Counted from the first letter of the stretch, positions 6,754 to 15,498 are shown. The stretch: 32,075 nt of DNA from an uncultured Porphyromonadaceae bacterium (GCA_947175215.1 CAMWLR010000022.1:1-32075); one strand, 5' to 3'. Translations and numbers: made by a program. The notes: generated by a model from the letters alone, not told the origin.

Positions 6754-9222
6754 TCAACTCTCGCGGTAATAGACGCGACGGACACGCGGAGATACTGATG
6801 TCAGGCACTCATAGGGGATGGTGTCGAGCATCCGGGCCATCTCGGTGACGGGGTTGCCGGGGCCGAAGATCACAACGGGGTCACCGATACGCACGTCAGG
6901 TACATCGGTCACGTCTATCATGCAGGTGTCCATACAGATGTTTCCCACTGTCGGGCATAGATGTCCGTTGACAGATACATGCCATTTACCCCGGCTGCAT
7001 TGGCGGTTGAAGCCGTCGGCATACCCGACGGGCACGGTGGCGATAAGGCTGTCGCGTGTGAGGACGCCGCGGCGACCGTATCCGACAGTTTCGGTTTTAT
7101 CCCATTTGCGCAGGGCAATGACGACCGACCGCATTGATGAAATCGGACGCAGACGATCTTCTGATCCGTCATTAAGTATGGAGATGCCATAGAGGCCGAT
7201 GCCCAGGCGGGCCATATCGAACTGATACTCGGGGAATCGCAGTATGCCGGCGGTGTTGAGGACATGGCGTAATACTCTATAAGGGAAATGATCGGTGATC
7301 AGCGATGAGCAACGGGTGAAATACTCGAGTTGCGCCAGGGTATAGTCATCCATGTCGGGGCAGTCGGCGGTGGCCAGATGCGAGAATACCGACCTGACGG
7401 TGACCTGCTGCTGGTTATCAAGGATGTCAAGCAGGCGGGGTATCTCCTCCTCGCGGAAGCCGAGGCGGTGCATACCGGTGTCGAGTTTGATATGTATGGG
7501 GAATGAGGTGACGCCGGCTTTGCAAGCCTCGGTGATGATCTCGTTGAGTGACTCAAAGCTAAATATCTCAGGTTCGAGATTATTGTCAAACAACTGCTTA
7601 TAATTCAACACCATCGGGTTGAGCACCATAATGGGCATGGTGATACCGGCGCGGCGCAGTTCGGCCCCTTCGTCACCGACGGCGACGGCAAGATATGCGG
7701 CGCCGTGAGCTTGCAGAGTCTTGGCCGGTTCGAGCGATCCGGCACCATAGCCTGATGCCTTGACCATCGCTATCAGTCCGGTCTCGGGACGCAACCGCGA
7801 GCGGAAGAAGTTGAAGTTGTCGACCATGGCATCAAGGTTGACCTCAAGTATCGTCTCATGGGTCTTTGCCTCAAGATGATTGACGATTGTCTCGAAACCG
7901 AATCGTGGCGACCCCTTGACCAGTATCACCTGAGAATCAAACTCAGAGGTGTCGGTCTCGCGCAGAAATTCCTCGGTGTCGCGATAGCATTTGCCGTCGG
8001 TCTCAAGCAGGGGGAAATATCGCGTGATCTCCTCGCCGATACCGATAACACGGGTGACATCATGGATATGCAGCTCTCGGGCTGCCTGACGGTACATCTC
8101 CTCTGCCTCGCCACGGTCTGCGGCTATGTCAGAGAGAATGACGGTTAGCCGACGCCCGGCGGTTAACCGGCGATGGGTAAAGTCGAGTGCTTGAGAGAGT
8201 GATGAGAGGTCACAGGTATAATCGTCATGGATGATCAGCGACCCGTTGACGCCACCGCTCACCTGCATACGGGTACCTGCAGGTATCAGACTCTCGAGAC
8301 GTGAGTTTATCTCGGCCTGCGGGGTGTCGAGCGCGAGCATCACGGTCAGCAAGGTCACGGCATTCTCTATTTGCCAGTGATGACCGAGCGGAGGGAGGGT
8401 GACCTCACCGCTGATGGTCTCCCCGTCGGGCTTATAATATATATAGGTGAGTAGGCGGCTGTCGCCGTCGACGGGTGTTACGGCGACTTGCAGAGGTGCA
8501 TCGGGGTCATTGCCGTTGATGCTCCATGAGAGATGCCTTTTGTCGGGGTAGAGGCGATGTGCCGTCTCAGGCAATGAGGGAGAATCGGCCGGATATATCA
8601 GGGTCGAGGCCTTAGCGGCGAGCAGCAGTTTCTCGCTGATCTTTTCGTCGCGGCTGTCGAACCCCTCGTCATGGTCGTCATCAATGTTGGTGATGACGGC
8701 GATGTCTGGCGAGATGATAGAGGCGATAGATGACATCTCGCCGCGGCGCGAGATCCCCGCCTCAAATATTCCGAGGTTATCACTCTTTGAGAGATTCCAG
8801 ACTGACAGCGGGACACCGATCTGCGAGTTATAGCTGCGCGGACTGCGGCATATTCGCCATGACGGGGCCAGGGCGTTGCCAAGCCACTCCTTGACCATTG
8901 TCTTGCCGCGGCTGCCGGTCACACCGATAACCTTACCGTCAAAGACGGCACGGCGGTCGGCTGCCAGTTGCTGCAAGGTTTGCAGCGGTGAATCGACCTG
9001 CAGGAAGTTTGCGCCCTGAAATCGGGACGAGAACTCTGTCACATCACCTGCCTCGCGGTCGATGACAAAGTTACGCACACCGCGGCGGTATAGCTCAGGG
9101 ATAAACCGATGGCCGTCACCGGTGGGTGTGCGCAGCGCGAAGAATACCGTGCGTGGCGCATCTGTGAGTGATCTCGAGTCGGTAAGTGGAATCAGTTGCT
9201 CAAACATTATCTTATTTTTCAT
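6754..9222 (-). CDS. murF-alr: Bifunctional MurF ligase / alanine racemase
   Basis: 822-residue fusion of two peptidoglycan-precursor enzymes. The N-terminal half (about 1-450) is UDP-N-acetylmuramoyl-tripeptide:D-Ala-D-Ala ligase, with ATP loop GVTGSRGKT (100-108) and the Mur-ligase middle stretch ITNIDDDHDEGF. The C-terminal half (about 455-822) is a PLP-dependent alanine racemase: the PLP lysine lies in LIAMVKASGYGAGS, the second catalytic base is the tyrosine of TVGYGRRG, followed by VPVGYADG and GNICMDTCMIDV. The fusion thus makes D-Ala and uses D-Ala-D-Ala. This fusion is common in Bacteroidota. ATG at 9222 overlaps the GSCFA stop by one base (TGATG); an in-frame ATG at 9207 is an alternative. 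Confidence 0.95.
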   Translation of the reverse strand: MKNKIMFEQLIPLTDSRSLTDAPRTVFFALRTPTGDGHRFIPELYRRGVRNFVIDREAGDVTEFSSRFQGANFLQVDSPLQTLQQLAADRRAVFDGKVIGVTGSRGKTMVKEWLGNALAPSWRICRSPRSYNSQIGVPLSVWNLSKSDNLGIFEAGISRRGEMSSIASIISPDIAVITNIDDDHDEGFDSRDEKISEKLLLAAKASTLIYPADSPSLPETAHRLYPDKRHLSWSINGNDPDAPLQVAVTPVDGDSRLLTYIYYKPDGETISGEVTLPPLGHHWQIENAVTLLTVMLALDTPQAEINSRLESLIPAGTRMQVSGGVNGSLIIHDDYTCDLSSLSQALDFTHRRLTAGRRLTVILSDIAADRGEAEEMYRQAARELHIHDVTRVIGIGEEITRYFPLLETDGKCYRDTEEFLRETDTSEFDSQVILVKGSPRFGFETIVNHLEAKTHETILEVNLDAMVDNFNFFRSRLRPETGLIAMVKASGYGAGSLEPAKTLQAHGAAYLAVAVGDEGAELRRAGITMPIMVLNPMVLNYKQLFDNNLEPEIFSFESLNEIITEACKAGVTSFPIHIKLDTGMHRLGFREEEIPRLLDILDNQQQVTVRSVFSHLATADCPDMDDYTLAQLEYFTRCSSLITDHFPYRVLRHVLNTAGILRFPEYQFDMARLGIGLYGISILNDGSEDRLRPISSMRSVVIALRKWDKTETVGYGRRGVLTRDSLIATVPVGYADGFNRQCSRGKWHVSVNGHLCPTVGNICMDTCMIDVTDVPDVRIGDPVVIFGPGNPVTEMARMLDTIPYECLTSVSPRVRRVYYRES

Positions 9223-10094
9223 CAGTTGCCCGAGGGGCGATGGAGAGAGCGTTTAAGAGTCTTGAGGTTAGCGGCGGCTTGGCGCATTGTGGCCTCGTTA
9301 TAGAATGTGCGTGAGAATATGTCGTAGATATAGTCGACGGCGACCTCTGAGGGATGCACCATGTCGGCGGCATAGAAGCGATAATCGCGCAGGTCATCCA
9401 TCATTATCTCGTATGAGGGGAAGTAGAGTGTCGCATCGGGGTCGGTAGCGATGACTTTGTCGCAGGCGAGCAGCAGCGTTGACTTTGAGAGACGGTCGGT
9501 GTGCAGCCCGTATGCTTTATGACGTATGGGACTGACGGTCAGTATTACACGTCTTAACCCGGGAGCGACACGGCGCAGCAGCGATATAGTCTCTGAGATG
9601 GCCTCAACACAGGTATCGACCGAGAGGTCGGTGAGTTCAAACAGGTCGGGATGCTGTTTGTGGCAGTTAGCTACGGGCTGGCCGGTAGCTTTGAGTCTGA
9701 AACATCTGGCCGAGCCGAATGTCAGTATGACGGTGTCGAGACTCGGCAACGCTTGGCGCAGGGCATCGAGGCGCTCATTGATAAACCTGGCGGAGTCATC
9801 GGGGGTAGAGCGGGCAAAAAGAGAGTGGAAATCGTAGTTGCGATATTTCCTCTCATGCTCAAAGAACTCTGCCGGGGTGTAATTTTTTTCGTCGACGAGA
9901 CGTACCACCGAGTTGAGGATGCTCAGGGGGTTGTAGAGTGTGCCGAGCGGGTTGACCTCGACATCAAACCCTTGGGCGAGCATACGGTCACCGATGTTGT
10001 CTGCGAAACATGACCCGATGGTCCAAACCGGGGTCGAGTGGGTGATCGCTCCGGTCAGACCCGGCAGCGGGGCTATCTCTGTGCGGAACTGCAT
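9222..10094 (-). CDS. GSCFA-domain hydrolase (SGNH/GDSL-like)
   Basis: 290 residues, cytoplasmic by sequence. The name-giving motif WTIGSCFADNIGDRM near residue 25 carries the candidate nucleophile serine. Further family blocks are NPLGTLYNPLSI, VILTVSPIRHKAYGLH, YFPSYEIMMDDLRDYRFY and DMVHPSEVAVDYI; the D-x-x-H near the C-terminus fits an SGNH-type catalytic pair. The substrate is unknown. Position between an OmpA-type lipoprotein (stop 7 nt upstream) and murF-alr (1-nt overlap) suggests a cell-envelope role. The frame runs back to 10175, but the start at ATG 10094 (MQFRTEIAPLPG) fits the family and avoids overlapping the upstream gene. Confidence 0.88.
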   Translation of the reverse strand: MQFRTEIAPLPGLTGAITHSTPVWTIGSCFADNIGDRMLAQGFDVEVNPLGTLYNPLSILNSVVRLVDEKNYTPAEFFEHERKYRNYDFHSLFARSTPDDSARFINERLDALRQALPSLDTVILTFGSARCFRLKATGQPVANCHKQHPDLFELTDLSVDTCVEAISETISLLRRVAPGLRRVILTVSPIRHKAYGLHTDRLSKSTLLLACDKVIATDPDATLYFPSYEIMMDDLRDYRFYAADMVHPSEVAVDYIYDIFSRTFYNEATMRQAAANLKTLKRSLHRPSGN

Positions 10095-10101
10095 GGGGAA
10101 A

Positions 10102-12105
10102 TCAATACATTTCGTAATCGATCGACAATACCTGGAACTCGGTGCGGCGGTTGATCTGGTCGGCCACCGCAGCATCCTCTTCTGACAGGGTCTCGATAAA
10201 TTCGGGTGTCAGCACGTCACCCTCTTTGAACTGCGGATAGAGTCGCGCAAGTTTCTTGGTGATCGTCTTGGGGCGACTCTTGCCGTAACCTTGCGACTGC
10301 AGGCGGTCAGGCTTGATGCCGACCGAGATGAGGTAGTCGATCACCGATTTGGCGCGACGTCCCGACAGATTTATGTTATACTCCTCAGAGCCCCAACGGT
10401 CGGTGTGCGATGCCATCTCGATGGTGATGTTGGGGTTGTCGCGCATCACCTGGGCCATCTCGTCAAGTGCCTCCTTTGACTCGGGGCGTAGTATGGCCTT
10501 GTCGAAGTCATAGAAGATGTTGTCGATCACCACCGGTTTGTTTATCGAGGCGAGGATAAAGTCGACGCTATACTCGGCGTCTTCCTCGGCTGTGTCTGAG
10601 GTAAATTCCTGCTTGGCGTTGAGATAGCCGCGGGCACCGGCGAGCATCACATAGTCGACACCGCGTTGCAACGGGAAACGGAATGTGCCGTCGGGCTTGG
10701 CGACCGCTTTCTGGTTAGAACCGTCTTTGCCGATGATGCGTATCACGGCGTTTGGCACGGGTTCTTCGTCGCGGTCGAGTACCCATCCCGAGATCCATAT
10801 CTCGAGGTCAGGGAGGATAAATGAGTAGATATGGTCATACCCGCGACCGTCACCGCGGTTTGACGAGAAGAAACCTGACTCTCCCTGGCCGAATGTGATA
10901 CCGAAATCATCGGCTGCCGAGTTGACGGGTTGCCCCATATTCTCGACTTTCCATCCGCCCGATGGGGTGAGGGTGGCTTTGAACAGGTCGAGGCCGCCGA
11001 AGCCGGCATGACCGTCTGAGGCGAAATAGAGGATTGAGTCAGTGCGGACGTATGGGAACATCTCGTCACCCGGGGTGTTTATAAATTCGCCGAGATTCTC
11101 GAGTGACCCGACACGGTCGAGCAGGTTTATACGCCAGATATCCTTGCCTCCCGAGCCGCCCGGCATATCTGAGGTGAAATAGAGCCACTTGCCGTCAGGA
11201 CTTACTGCGGGATGGCCCAAGGCCGAGACGGTATCGTTGAGGATCTCAAACTTGACGGGCGCGCTCCACTTGGCGTCTGAGCGCTGCGAGGTGAATATCT
11301 CGACGGTTGTGGCGGCGTTGGGCTCGCGGCGTGCACGTGACAGATACATTGTAGTGCCGTCGGGTGAGAATGAGCAGACCCCCTCATCCATCTCGGTGTT
11401 GAGTTCCCCCTCGACCGGTTCGGGGCGTTGCCATTCACCTTTCTCATTTTTGCGGGCCATCCATATATCACCTTTTTTCATGCCGGTGATCTCGCTCTTG
11501 TGATCGCCGGTGACCTTCTCGTTAGTCGTGGTGAAATAGAGAACGTCGGCCGAGGCGCGGTCGAGAAACATCGGCGAGTAATCGGCGCGTCGCGAGTTAA
11601 ACAACTTGGCCTGCTTGACCACATATCGCGTGGGGTGACCCTTTTGATTCAATGCCCAGCGGCATCCCGCCAGGCCGGTCTGCGCTATGGCCGATTTGGG
11701 GTCGAGAGCGAGATAATCCTCGTATGCCTTTATCGCCTGGGCATATTTCCCCTCCTCTTGCAACGATCTGGCCATCAGCAGTATTGCTGTCGAGTCGGGG
11801 TATTGATAGCGGATGGCGTTGGCAAACGCCGCCGAGGCACGCGCACTCATGCCGAGTTTTTCATAACACAGTCCCATCTGATAGGCGATGACGCCGCGTT
11901 GAGGGCGCTCCTCACGTTTGGTGAGTTTGTTGTAGATCTTGCGGTAAGTCTTTTGGGCTTCAAAATATTCGCCGCGTTCAAACTGCTCATTGGCCACCGA
12001 GAGCTTTGCTCCGCGGCAGCCTGTGAGGGTCGACACTATGACAATCGCAGCCAGCAGGGGCAGCAGCTTGCCGACGCGTGATATGATCTTGTGAAAATGT
12101 GGCAT
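10102..12105 (-). CDS. OmpA-family lipoprotein with TPR and beta-propeller (PorE-like)
   Basis: 667 residues. A lipoprotein signal ends at C30 (STLTGC). Tetratricopeptide repeats follow (about 40-150, e.g. AIKAYEDYLALDPKSAIAQ), then PD40/WD40-type propeller blades (about 170-430, e.g. SPDGTTMYLS and SPDGKWLYFTSD), a carboxypeptidase-regulatory-like beta domain (about 435-520, SGWVLDRDEEPVPNAVIRI), and a peptidoglycan-binding OmpA domain (about 530-650, ASHTDRWGSEEYN, NLSGRRAKSVIDYL). This order equals that of PorE, a type 9 secretion accessory lipoprotein, but the architecture is widespread in Bacteroidota and no other type 9 gene is here. ATG 12105 is preferred over a GTG at 12126. First gene of the operon with GSCFA and murF-alr. 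Confidence 0.88.
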   Translation of the reverse strand: MPHFHKIISRVGKLLPLLAAIVIVSTLTGCRGAKLSVANEQFERGEYFEAQKTYRKIYNKLTKREERPQRGVIAYQMGLCYEKLGMSARASAAFANAIRYQYPDSTAILLMARSLQEEGKYAQAIKAYEDYLALDPKSAIAQTGLAGCRWALNQKGHPTRYVVKQAKLFNSRRADYSPMFLDRASADVLYFTTTNEKVTGDHKSEITGMKKGDIWMARKNEKGEWQRPEPVEGELNTEMDEGVCSFSPDGTTMYLSRARREPNAATTVEIFTSQRSDAKWSAPVKFEILNDTVSALGHPAVSPDGKWLYFTSDMPGGSGGKDIWRINLLDRVGSLENLGEFINTPGDEMFPYVRTDSILYFASDGHAGFGGLDLFKATLTPSGGWKVENMGQPVNSAADDFGITFGQGESGFFSSNRGDGRGYDHIYSFILPDLEIWISGWVLDRDEEPVPNAVIRIIGKDGSNQKAVAKPDGTFRFPLQRGVDYVMLAGARGYLNAKQEFTSDTAEEDAEYSVDFILASINKPVVIDNIFYDFDKAILRPESKEALDEMAQVMRDNPNITIEMASHTDRWGSEEYNINLSGRRAKSVIDYLISVGIKPDRLQSQGYGKSRPKTITKKLARLYPQFKEGDVLTPEFIETLSEEDAAVADQINRRTEFQVLSIDYEMY

Positions 12106-12197
12106 ACATCTATAACGCACCCGCACGCGTAAATCGTATTTTTCGCGGGGTAATTATTTGGCATCACTCGTCGGGGGAAGACTTGCGGGGTGGGAGA

Positions 12198-12902
12198 TCA
12201 GTCTTCGAGATAGAAGACGATGGTCGAGACGACGCGGATGTTTTTGGTATAAGGTGTCGATGAGCTGGTGTCCTCTATCGAGAATTGCCCCTGGGTGGCG
12301 GTCTTCATCTTGCCGACCTTAGAGTCGCTGTCTTTGGCAAATTGCTGGGCGGCCTCGCGGGCGTTGCGGGTGGCCTCGGCGATCATGTCGGGTTTGATGT
12401 CGTTAAGGGCGCGGAACTCATAGTTGATGTATGAATTTGAGTATGGCACACCCTCCTTGAGCAGTTCGGTCTGACGGTCGAGCAGCTGACGCACTTTGTC
12501 GACCTTGGTGGTGGCGACGGTGATATTGCAGTTGAGGGCGTATTTATACCTGAAGTTTGACGAGCCGTATTGATTGGCCGTAGCGTTGTAGGTGTCAGGA
12601 GGATTGACGGCGATTTCGGACTTGTCGATACCGTTTGATGTCAAGAAGTTGACGATAACCTCATTATAACGCGTCACCTGATCATAGAGCGACATAAGAT
12701 CGTCACCGGCGACATTATAAGTGATAGGCCATGTGACGAAGTCAGCCTCGACCTGTCGCTCGGCCAGACCCCTGACGGTGACATTACGGTCGCGATAAGC
12801 GATATTATCAATACCCGACTTGATAAACAGCCCCAGGCAGAAGATAGCCGCGCCGATGATAGCGGTGCCGGCAAAGCGGATGTAGATTGATTTGGCAGAC
12901 AT
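12198..12902 (-). CDS. SIMPL-domain (DUF541) membrane-anchored protein
   Basis: 234 residues. One N-terminal membrane anchor (about 8-30, FAGTAIIGAAIFCLGLFI) is followed by a SIMPL/DUF541 domain: VTVRGLAERQVEADFVTWPI, TYNATANQYGSSNFRYKYA, then NAREAAQQFAKDSDSKVGKM, where the last stretch is the most conserved part of the family. The family is periplasmic or cell-surface, with mostly unknown function; relatives have been linked to oxidative stress. It precedes the OmpA-type gene on the same strand with a 92-nt gap, so it may or may not be co-transcribed with it. Confidence 0.88.
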   Translation of the reverse strand: MSAKSIYIRFAGTAIIGAAIFCLGLFIKSGIDNIAYRDRNVTVRGLAERQVEADFVTWPITYNVAGDDLMSLYDQVTRYNEVIVNFLTSNGIDKSEIAVNPPDTYNATANQYGSSNFRYKYALNCNITVATTKVDKVRQLLDRQTELLKEGVPYSNSYINYEFRALNDIKPDMIAEATRNAREAAQQFAKDSDSKVGKMKTATQGQFSIEDTSSSTPYTKNIRVVSTIVFYLED

Positions 12903-13010
12903 GATAAAGTTGATTAGTTAGTCCAAAACAATAAGTTTGCAATTATGACACTAAGACACCGCGGTGCGGTTAAAGTTTAACTGATAGTTAAAAATTGTGG
13001 CAAACGTATT

Positions 13011-13041
13011 TTTGGTAACTCAAAAATAATCGCTAACTTTG
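13011..13041 (+). promoter_or_regulatory. Promoter of the tRNA-Arg gene
   Basis: TTTG (13011-13014), a 19-nt spacer and TAACTTTG (13034-13041) give a perfect Bacteroidota sigma-ABfr-type promoter. The predicted start lies about 20 nt before the mature tRNA 5' end. Confidence 0.85.
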
Positions 13042-13064
13042 CGGTGTCGTTCGCGGCAAAGGTC

Positions 13065-13138
13065 GGTTCGGTAGCTCAGCTGGATAGAGCAACTGCCTTC
13101 TAAGCAGTCGGCCGGGGGTTCGAATCCCCCCCGAATCA
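13065..13138 (+). tRNA. tRNA-Arg (anticodon TCT)
   Basis: A 74-nt cloverleaf. The acceptor stem GGTTCGG (13065-13071) pairs with CCGAATC (13131-13137), with one G-U, and the discriminator A is at 13138. The anticodon stem ACTGC/GCAGT encloses loop CTTCTAA with anticodon TCT, reading AGA/AGG. The T arm GGGGG-TTCGAAT-CCCCC is canonical. CCA is not encoded. It is a single-gene transcription unit, with its own promoter and terminator. Confidence 0.97.
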
Positions 13139-13149
13139 CAAACATGAAC

Positions 13150-13190
13150 AGGTGTGTCAAAATGCTGGTTTTGGCGCACCTTTTATTTTA
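13150..13190 (+). terminator. Rho-independent terminator of tRNA-Arg
   Basis: A 13-bp stem (13150-13162 with 13169-13181, two G-U pairs) has a 6-nt loop and is followed by TTTATTTTA. It begins 12 nt after the tRNA. Confidence 0.88.
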
Positions 13191-13220
13191 TTAACTTCAA
13201 GAATAATCCGCGTATTTTAG

Positions 13221-13877
13221 ATGGAGAAAGATAGTGTGATAGTGGTGTCGGGCGGAATGGACTCGGTGTCGATGCTGTATGAGTTCAGAGACCGGATTGC
13301 CTTGGCTGTGACGTTTGATTATGGCAGTAACCATAATGCGCGTGAGATTGCGTGCGCTGCCGAGAATTGCCGTCGGTTAGGGATTGACCATCTGGTGATT
13401 CCGCTTGATTTTATGGGGCGGTATTTTGAGTCGTCTCTGCTCAGTGGGGCGGACGCGATCCCCCAGGGGCATTACTCGAGCGAGAATATGAAGTCGACAG
13501 TGGTGCCGTTTCGCAACGGTGTCATGCTGGCGGTGGCTTGCGGATTGGCCGAGAGCCGTGGCCTACAATATGTAATGATTGCCAATCATTCGGGCGACCA
13601 TGCCATCTATCCCGACTGTCGCGGCGGCTTTATCAACGCGATGTCTGAGGCGATGAAAGAGGGGACGTATGCCGGAATTACGATTTTAGCCCCATATACT
13701 GATTTGACCAAGAGTGAGATAGCAGCGCGCGGCGCGCAGGCCGGTGTAGATTTTGCTCTGACTTATTCATGCTACAAAGGGGGTGAGAAACATTGCGGCC
13801 GTTGCGGCACGTGTGTCGAGCGTCGCGAGGCGTTTATGCTGGCGGGCCTGACCGACCCTACCGATTATATGGCGTAA
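13221..13877 (+). CDS. queC: 7-cyano-7-deazaguanine synthase
   Basis: Converts 7-carboxy-7-deazaguanine to preQ0 with ATP and ammonia, in queuosine biosynthesis. The 218 residues are close to the family length. The PP-loop ATP-binding motif SGGMDS is at 10-15. The zinc ligands are C184, C192, C195 and C198 (TYSCYKGGEKHCGRCGTC), the arrangement expected for QueC. Start ATG 13221 gives MEKDSVIVVSGG, right up to the first strand. No other queuosine gene is adjacent. It begins 31 nt after the tRNA terminator tail and converges on dapA with only 13 bp between stops. Confidence 0.95.
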   Translation: MEKDSVIVVSGGMDSVSMLYEFRDRIALAVTFDYGSNHNAREIACAAENCRRLGIDHLVIPLDFMGRYFESSLLSGADAIPQGHYSSENMKSTVVPFRNGVMLAVACGLAESRGLQYVMIANHSGDHAIYPDCRGGFINAMSEAMKEGTYAGITILAPYTDLTKSEIAARGAQAGVDFALTYSCYKGGEKHCGRCGTCVERREAFMLAGLTDPTDYMA

Positions 13878-13890
13878 GTGACGTGAAATG

Positions 13891-14799
13891 TTAGTTGGCG
13901 TAAGCCTCTGCATATTGACTGAGACGCACGAGGGCATCGCTCAGGTGGCGGCGTGTGGTCTCAGACACGGGGGTGAGGGGGAGACGCAGTATATCTCGGG
14001 CCATCCCTTTTATTGCCAGTAATGCCTTGATACCCGAGGGGTTACCCTCGGCAAAGAGCGCGCGATAGAATGGCTGTAACGGGCGGTCGAGCTTTGATGC
14101 CTCGACAAATTTACCCTCTTGGCATAGCTGTACCACCCGCCCGAACTCGGCTGGTAGGGCGTTGCCGATGACCGAAATCACCCCCTTGGCACCCATCGCC
14201 ATTAGCGGGAGGGTGAGGGCGTCATCGCCCGACAGTACCACGAAATCGCCGGGCTTCTTCTCAAGTATCTCACGTATCTGTCCCATGCGGCCCGAGGCCT
14301 CTTTGATCGCCACGATCTTGCCGGGGAAATCGGCCGCGAGCCTCAGGGTTGTTGCTGCGTCGAGATTGGCGCCCGTGCGCCCGGGCACATTATATAATAT
14401 GACAGGGAGAGGTGAGCATTTGGCAACGGCCTCGAAATGGAGGCGCATACCCTCTTGTGACGGCTTGTTATAGAATGGCACTACCGACAGGATACCGTCA
14501 TATCCCGAAAAATCTGTGGCCATGATGGTCTCGATCAGGTGGCTGGTGGAGTTGCCGCTCATCCCTAATATCAGCGGCACACGGGCTTTGACGCGGTCAG
14601 CGACGAAGCGTGCCAGCTCATGACGCTCGCTGTCGGTGAGGGTGACAGTCTCGCCGGTCGTGCCCAACACCACCAGAAAGTCAGCGCCGTTATCGAGCTG
14701 ATAGTCGATCAGCGCCTCAAGCGCTTTATAGTCAATCGAGAAATCATCATTAAAGGGGGTTGCCAGGGCTACGCCGAGGCCGTCCAAGCATAGTGCCAT
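13891..14799 (-). CDS. dapA: 4-hydroxy-tetrahydrodipicolinate synthase
   Basis: Condenses pyruvate with aspartate semialdehyde, the committed step to diaminopimelate and lysine. The 302 residues form a (beta/alpha)8 barrel. The Schiff-base lysine is K166 (KIVAIKEASG), the catalytic tyrosine is Y136 (VILYNVPGRTG), and the GTTGE motif lies at 46-50, matching the order and spacing of characterised DapA. NPSGIKALL near the C-terminus is also family-typical. Diaminopimelate feeds the MurF-Alr and PBP enzymes elsewhere in this window. A TAATTTTG element on the minus strand (14824-14831) is its likely -7 box, giving a leader of about 20 nt. Confidence 0.95.
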   Translation of the reverse strand: MALCLDGLGVALATPFNDDFSIDYKALEALIDYQLDNGADFLVVLGTTGETVTLTDSERHELARFVADRVKARVPLILGMSGNSTSHLIETIMATDFSGYDGILSVVPFYNKPSQEGMRLHFEAVAKCSPLPVILYNVPGRTGANLDAATTLRLAADFPGKIVAIKEASGRMGQIREILEKKPGDFVVLSGDDALTLPLMAMGAKGVISVIGNALPAEFGRVVQLCQEGKFVEASKLDRPLQPFYRALFAEGNPSGIKALLAIKGMARDILRLPLTPVSETTRRHLSDALVRLSQYAEAYAN

Positions 14800-14823
14800 A
14801 ATATTGAGGGGTCTTTACGGTCG

Positions 14824-14831
14824 CAAAATTA
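14824..14831 (-). promoter_or_regulatory. Probable -7 element for dapA
   Basis: Minus-strand TAATTTTG fits TAnnTTTG exactly, 25 nt before the dapA ATG. No well-spaced TTTG is visible upstream. Confidence 0.5.
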
Positions 14832-14853
14832 CTGCTTTTTTCGCAACTTTACG

Positions 14854-14889
14854 TAACTTTGCGGAAAATTCGCCACCATAACTGGCGAA
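14854..14889 (+). promoter_or_regulatory. -7 element and leader hairpin of the DUF3109 gene
   Basis: TAACTTTG (14854-14861) matches the -7 consensus. Just downstream, where the transcript should begin, a perfect 7-bp inverted repeat (14869-14875 with 14883-14889, loop CCATAAC) could be an operator or a 5' RNA hairpin. The ATG is at 14911. Confidence 0.5.
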
Positions 14890-14910
14890 ATCAAAAAATC
14901 CCCGATAGCC

Positions 14911-15498
14911 ATGATGCTCCAGATACAAGATACACTCGTTACGCTCGACCTCGCCGAGGAATACTTCTGCTGCGACCTCGACAAATGTCTCGGCGCGTGC
15001 TGCATCGAGGGGGATGCCGGTGCGCCGGTCACTCTCGACGAAATAGCCCTGCTCGAGGAGGTCTTTCCCGCGATAAAAGATGATATGCTTCCCCGCGCTG
15101 TCACCGAGGTGGAGACTCAGGGGGTGGCTTATCCCGACGTTGACGGTGAGATGGTCACCACACTGCTTGACGGACAGAATTGTGCGTTCTGCACCTTTGC
15201 CAAAGGGGGCGTGTGTCTTTGCGCGATAGATAAGGCGTATCGCGAGGGTAGGGTGGCATGGCGTAAACCATCGTCATGCGCGCTCTATCCGGTGAGGATA
15301 AAGCAGTATCCCACGTTTACGGCTGTCAACTATCACCGGTGGGCGATATGCAAGAGCGCCGTCGAGAACGGACGTCGCCTGGGGGTGCGTCTCTATCAGT
15401 TTCTCGAGAGGCCGCTCACCGAGCGGTTTGGCGCCGAATGGTACGCCGAACTCAAGACGGCCTGTGAGGAGTGGTTGCGCCAGAATCCCGACAAGTGA
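14911..15498 (+). CDS. DUF3109 cysteine-rich protein
   Basis: 195 residues of the DUF3109 family, related to the YkgJ-type cysteine-cluster proteins thought to bind metal or an Fe-S cluster. The N-terminal cluster is C20, C21, C26, C30 and C31 (YFCCDLDKCLGACC); further cysteines lie in CAFCTFAKGGVCLC, KPSSCALYPVRI and WAICKSA. Such a high conserved-cysteine content is the family mark; biochemical function is unknown. Start is ATG 14911 or the adjacent ATG 14914. Its last codons and stop are imperfectly duplicated 19 bp downstream (15485-15517). Divergent from dapA. Confidence 0.88.
   Translation: MMLQIQDTLVTLDLAEEYFCCDLDKCLGACCIEGDAGAPVTLDEIALLEEVFPAIKDDMLPRAVTEVETQGVAYPDVDGEMVTTLLDGQNCAFCTFAKGGVCLCAIDKAYREGRVAWRKPSSCALYPVRIKQYPTFTAVNYHRWAICKSAVENGRRLGVRLYQFLERPLTERFGAEWYAELKTACEEWLRQNPDK

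Noticed and set aside
6754-9222. MurF-Alr fusion as a novel enzyme
   Set aside because: This fusion is already well known and common in Bacteroidota.
10095-10175. Longer start for the GSCFA gene
   Set aside because: It would overlap the upstream OmpA-family gene by 74 nt, and the added residues are an out-of-frame reading of that gene's end.
11428-12081. Long open frame on the plus strand opposite the OmpA-family gene
   Set aside because: It lies wholly antisense to a well-supported gene, has no domain and no promoter; a by-product of codon composition. The same holds for other antisense frames, e.g. 969-1475 and 20134-20592.
10102-12105. Evidence for a type 9 secretion system
   Set aside because: Only a PorE-like architecture is present, which is widespread in Bacteroidota lacking type 9 secretion; no Por or Gld gene or C-terminal sorting domain was found here.
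13065-13138. tRNA-Arg as an integration site for a mobile element
   Set aside because: No integrase and no repeat of the tRNA 3' end was seen nearby; an intact terminator and queC follow directly.
13191-13220. preQ1-type riboswitch before queC
   Set aside because: Only 30 nt separate the tRNA terminator tail from the queC ATG and no pseudoknot-like sequence is visible.
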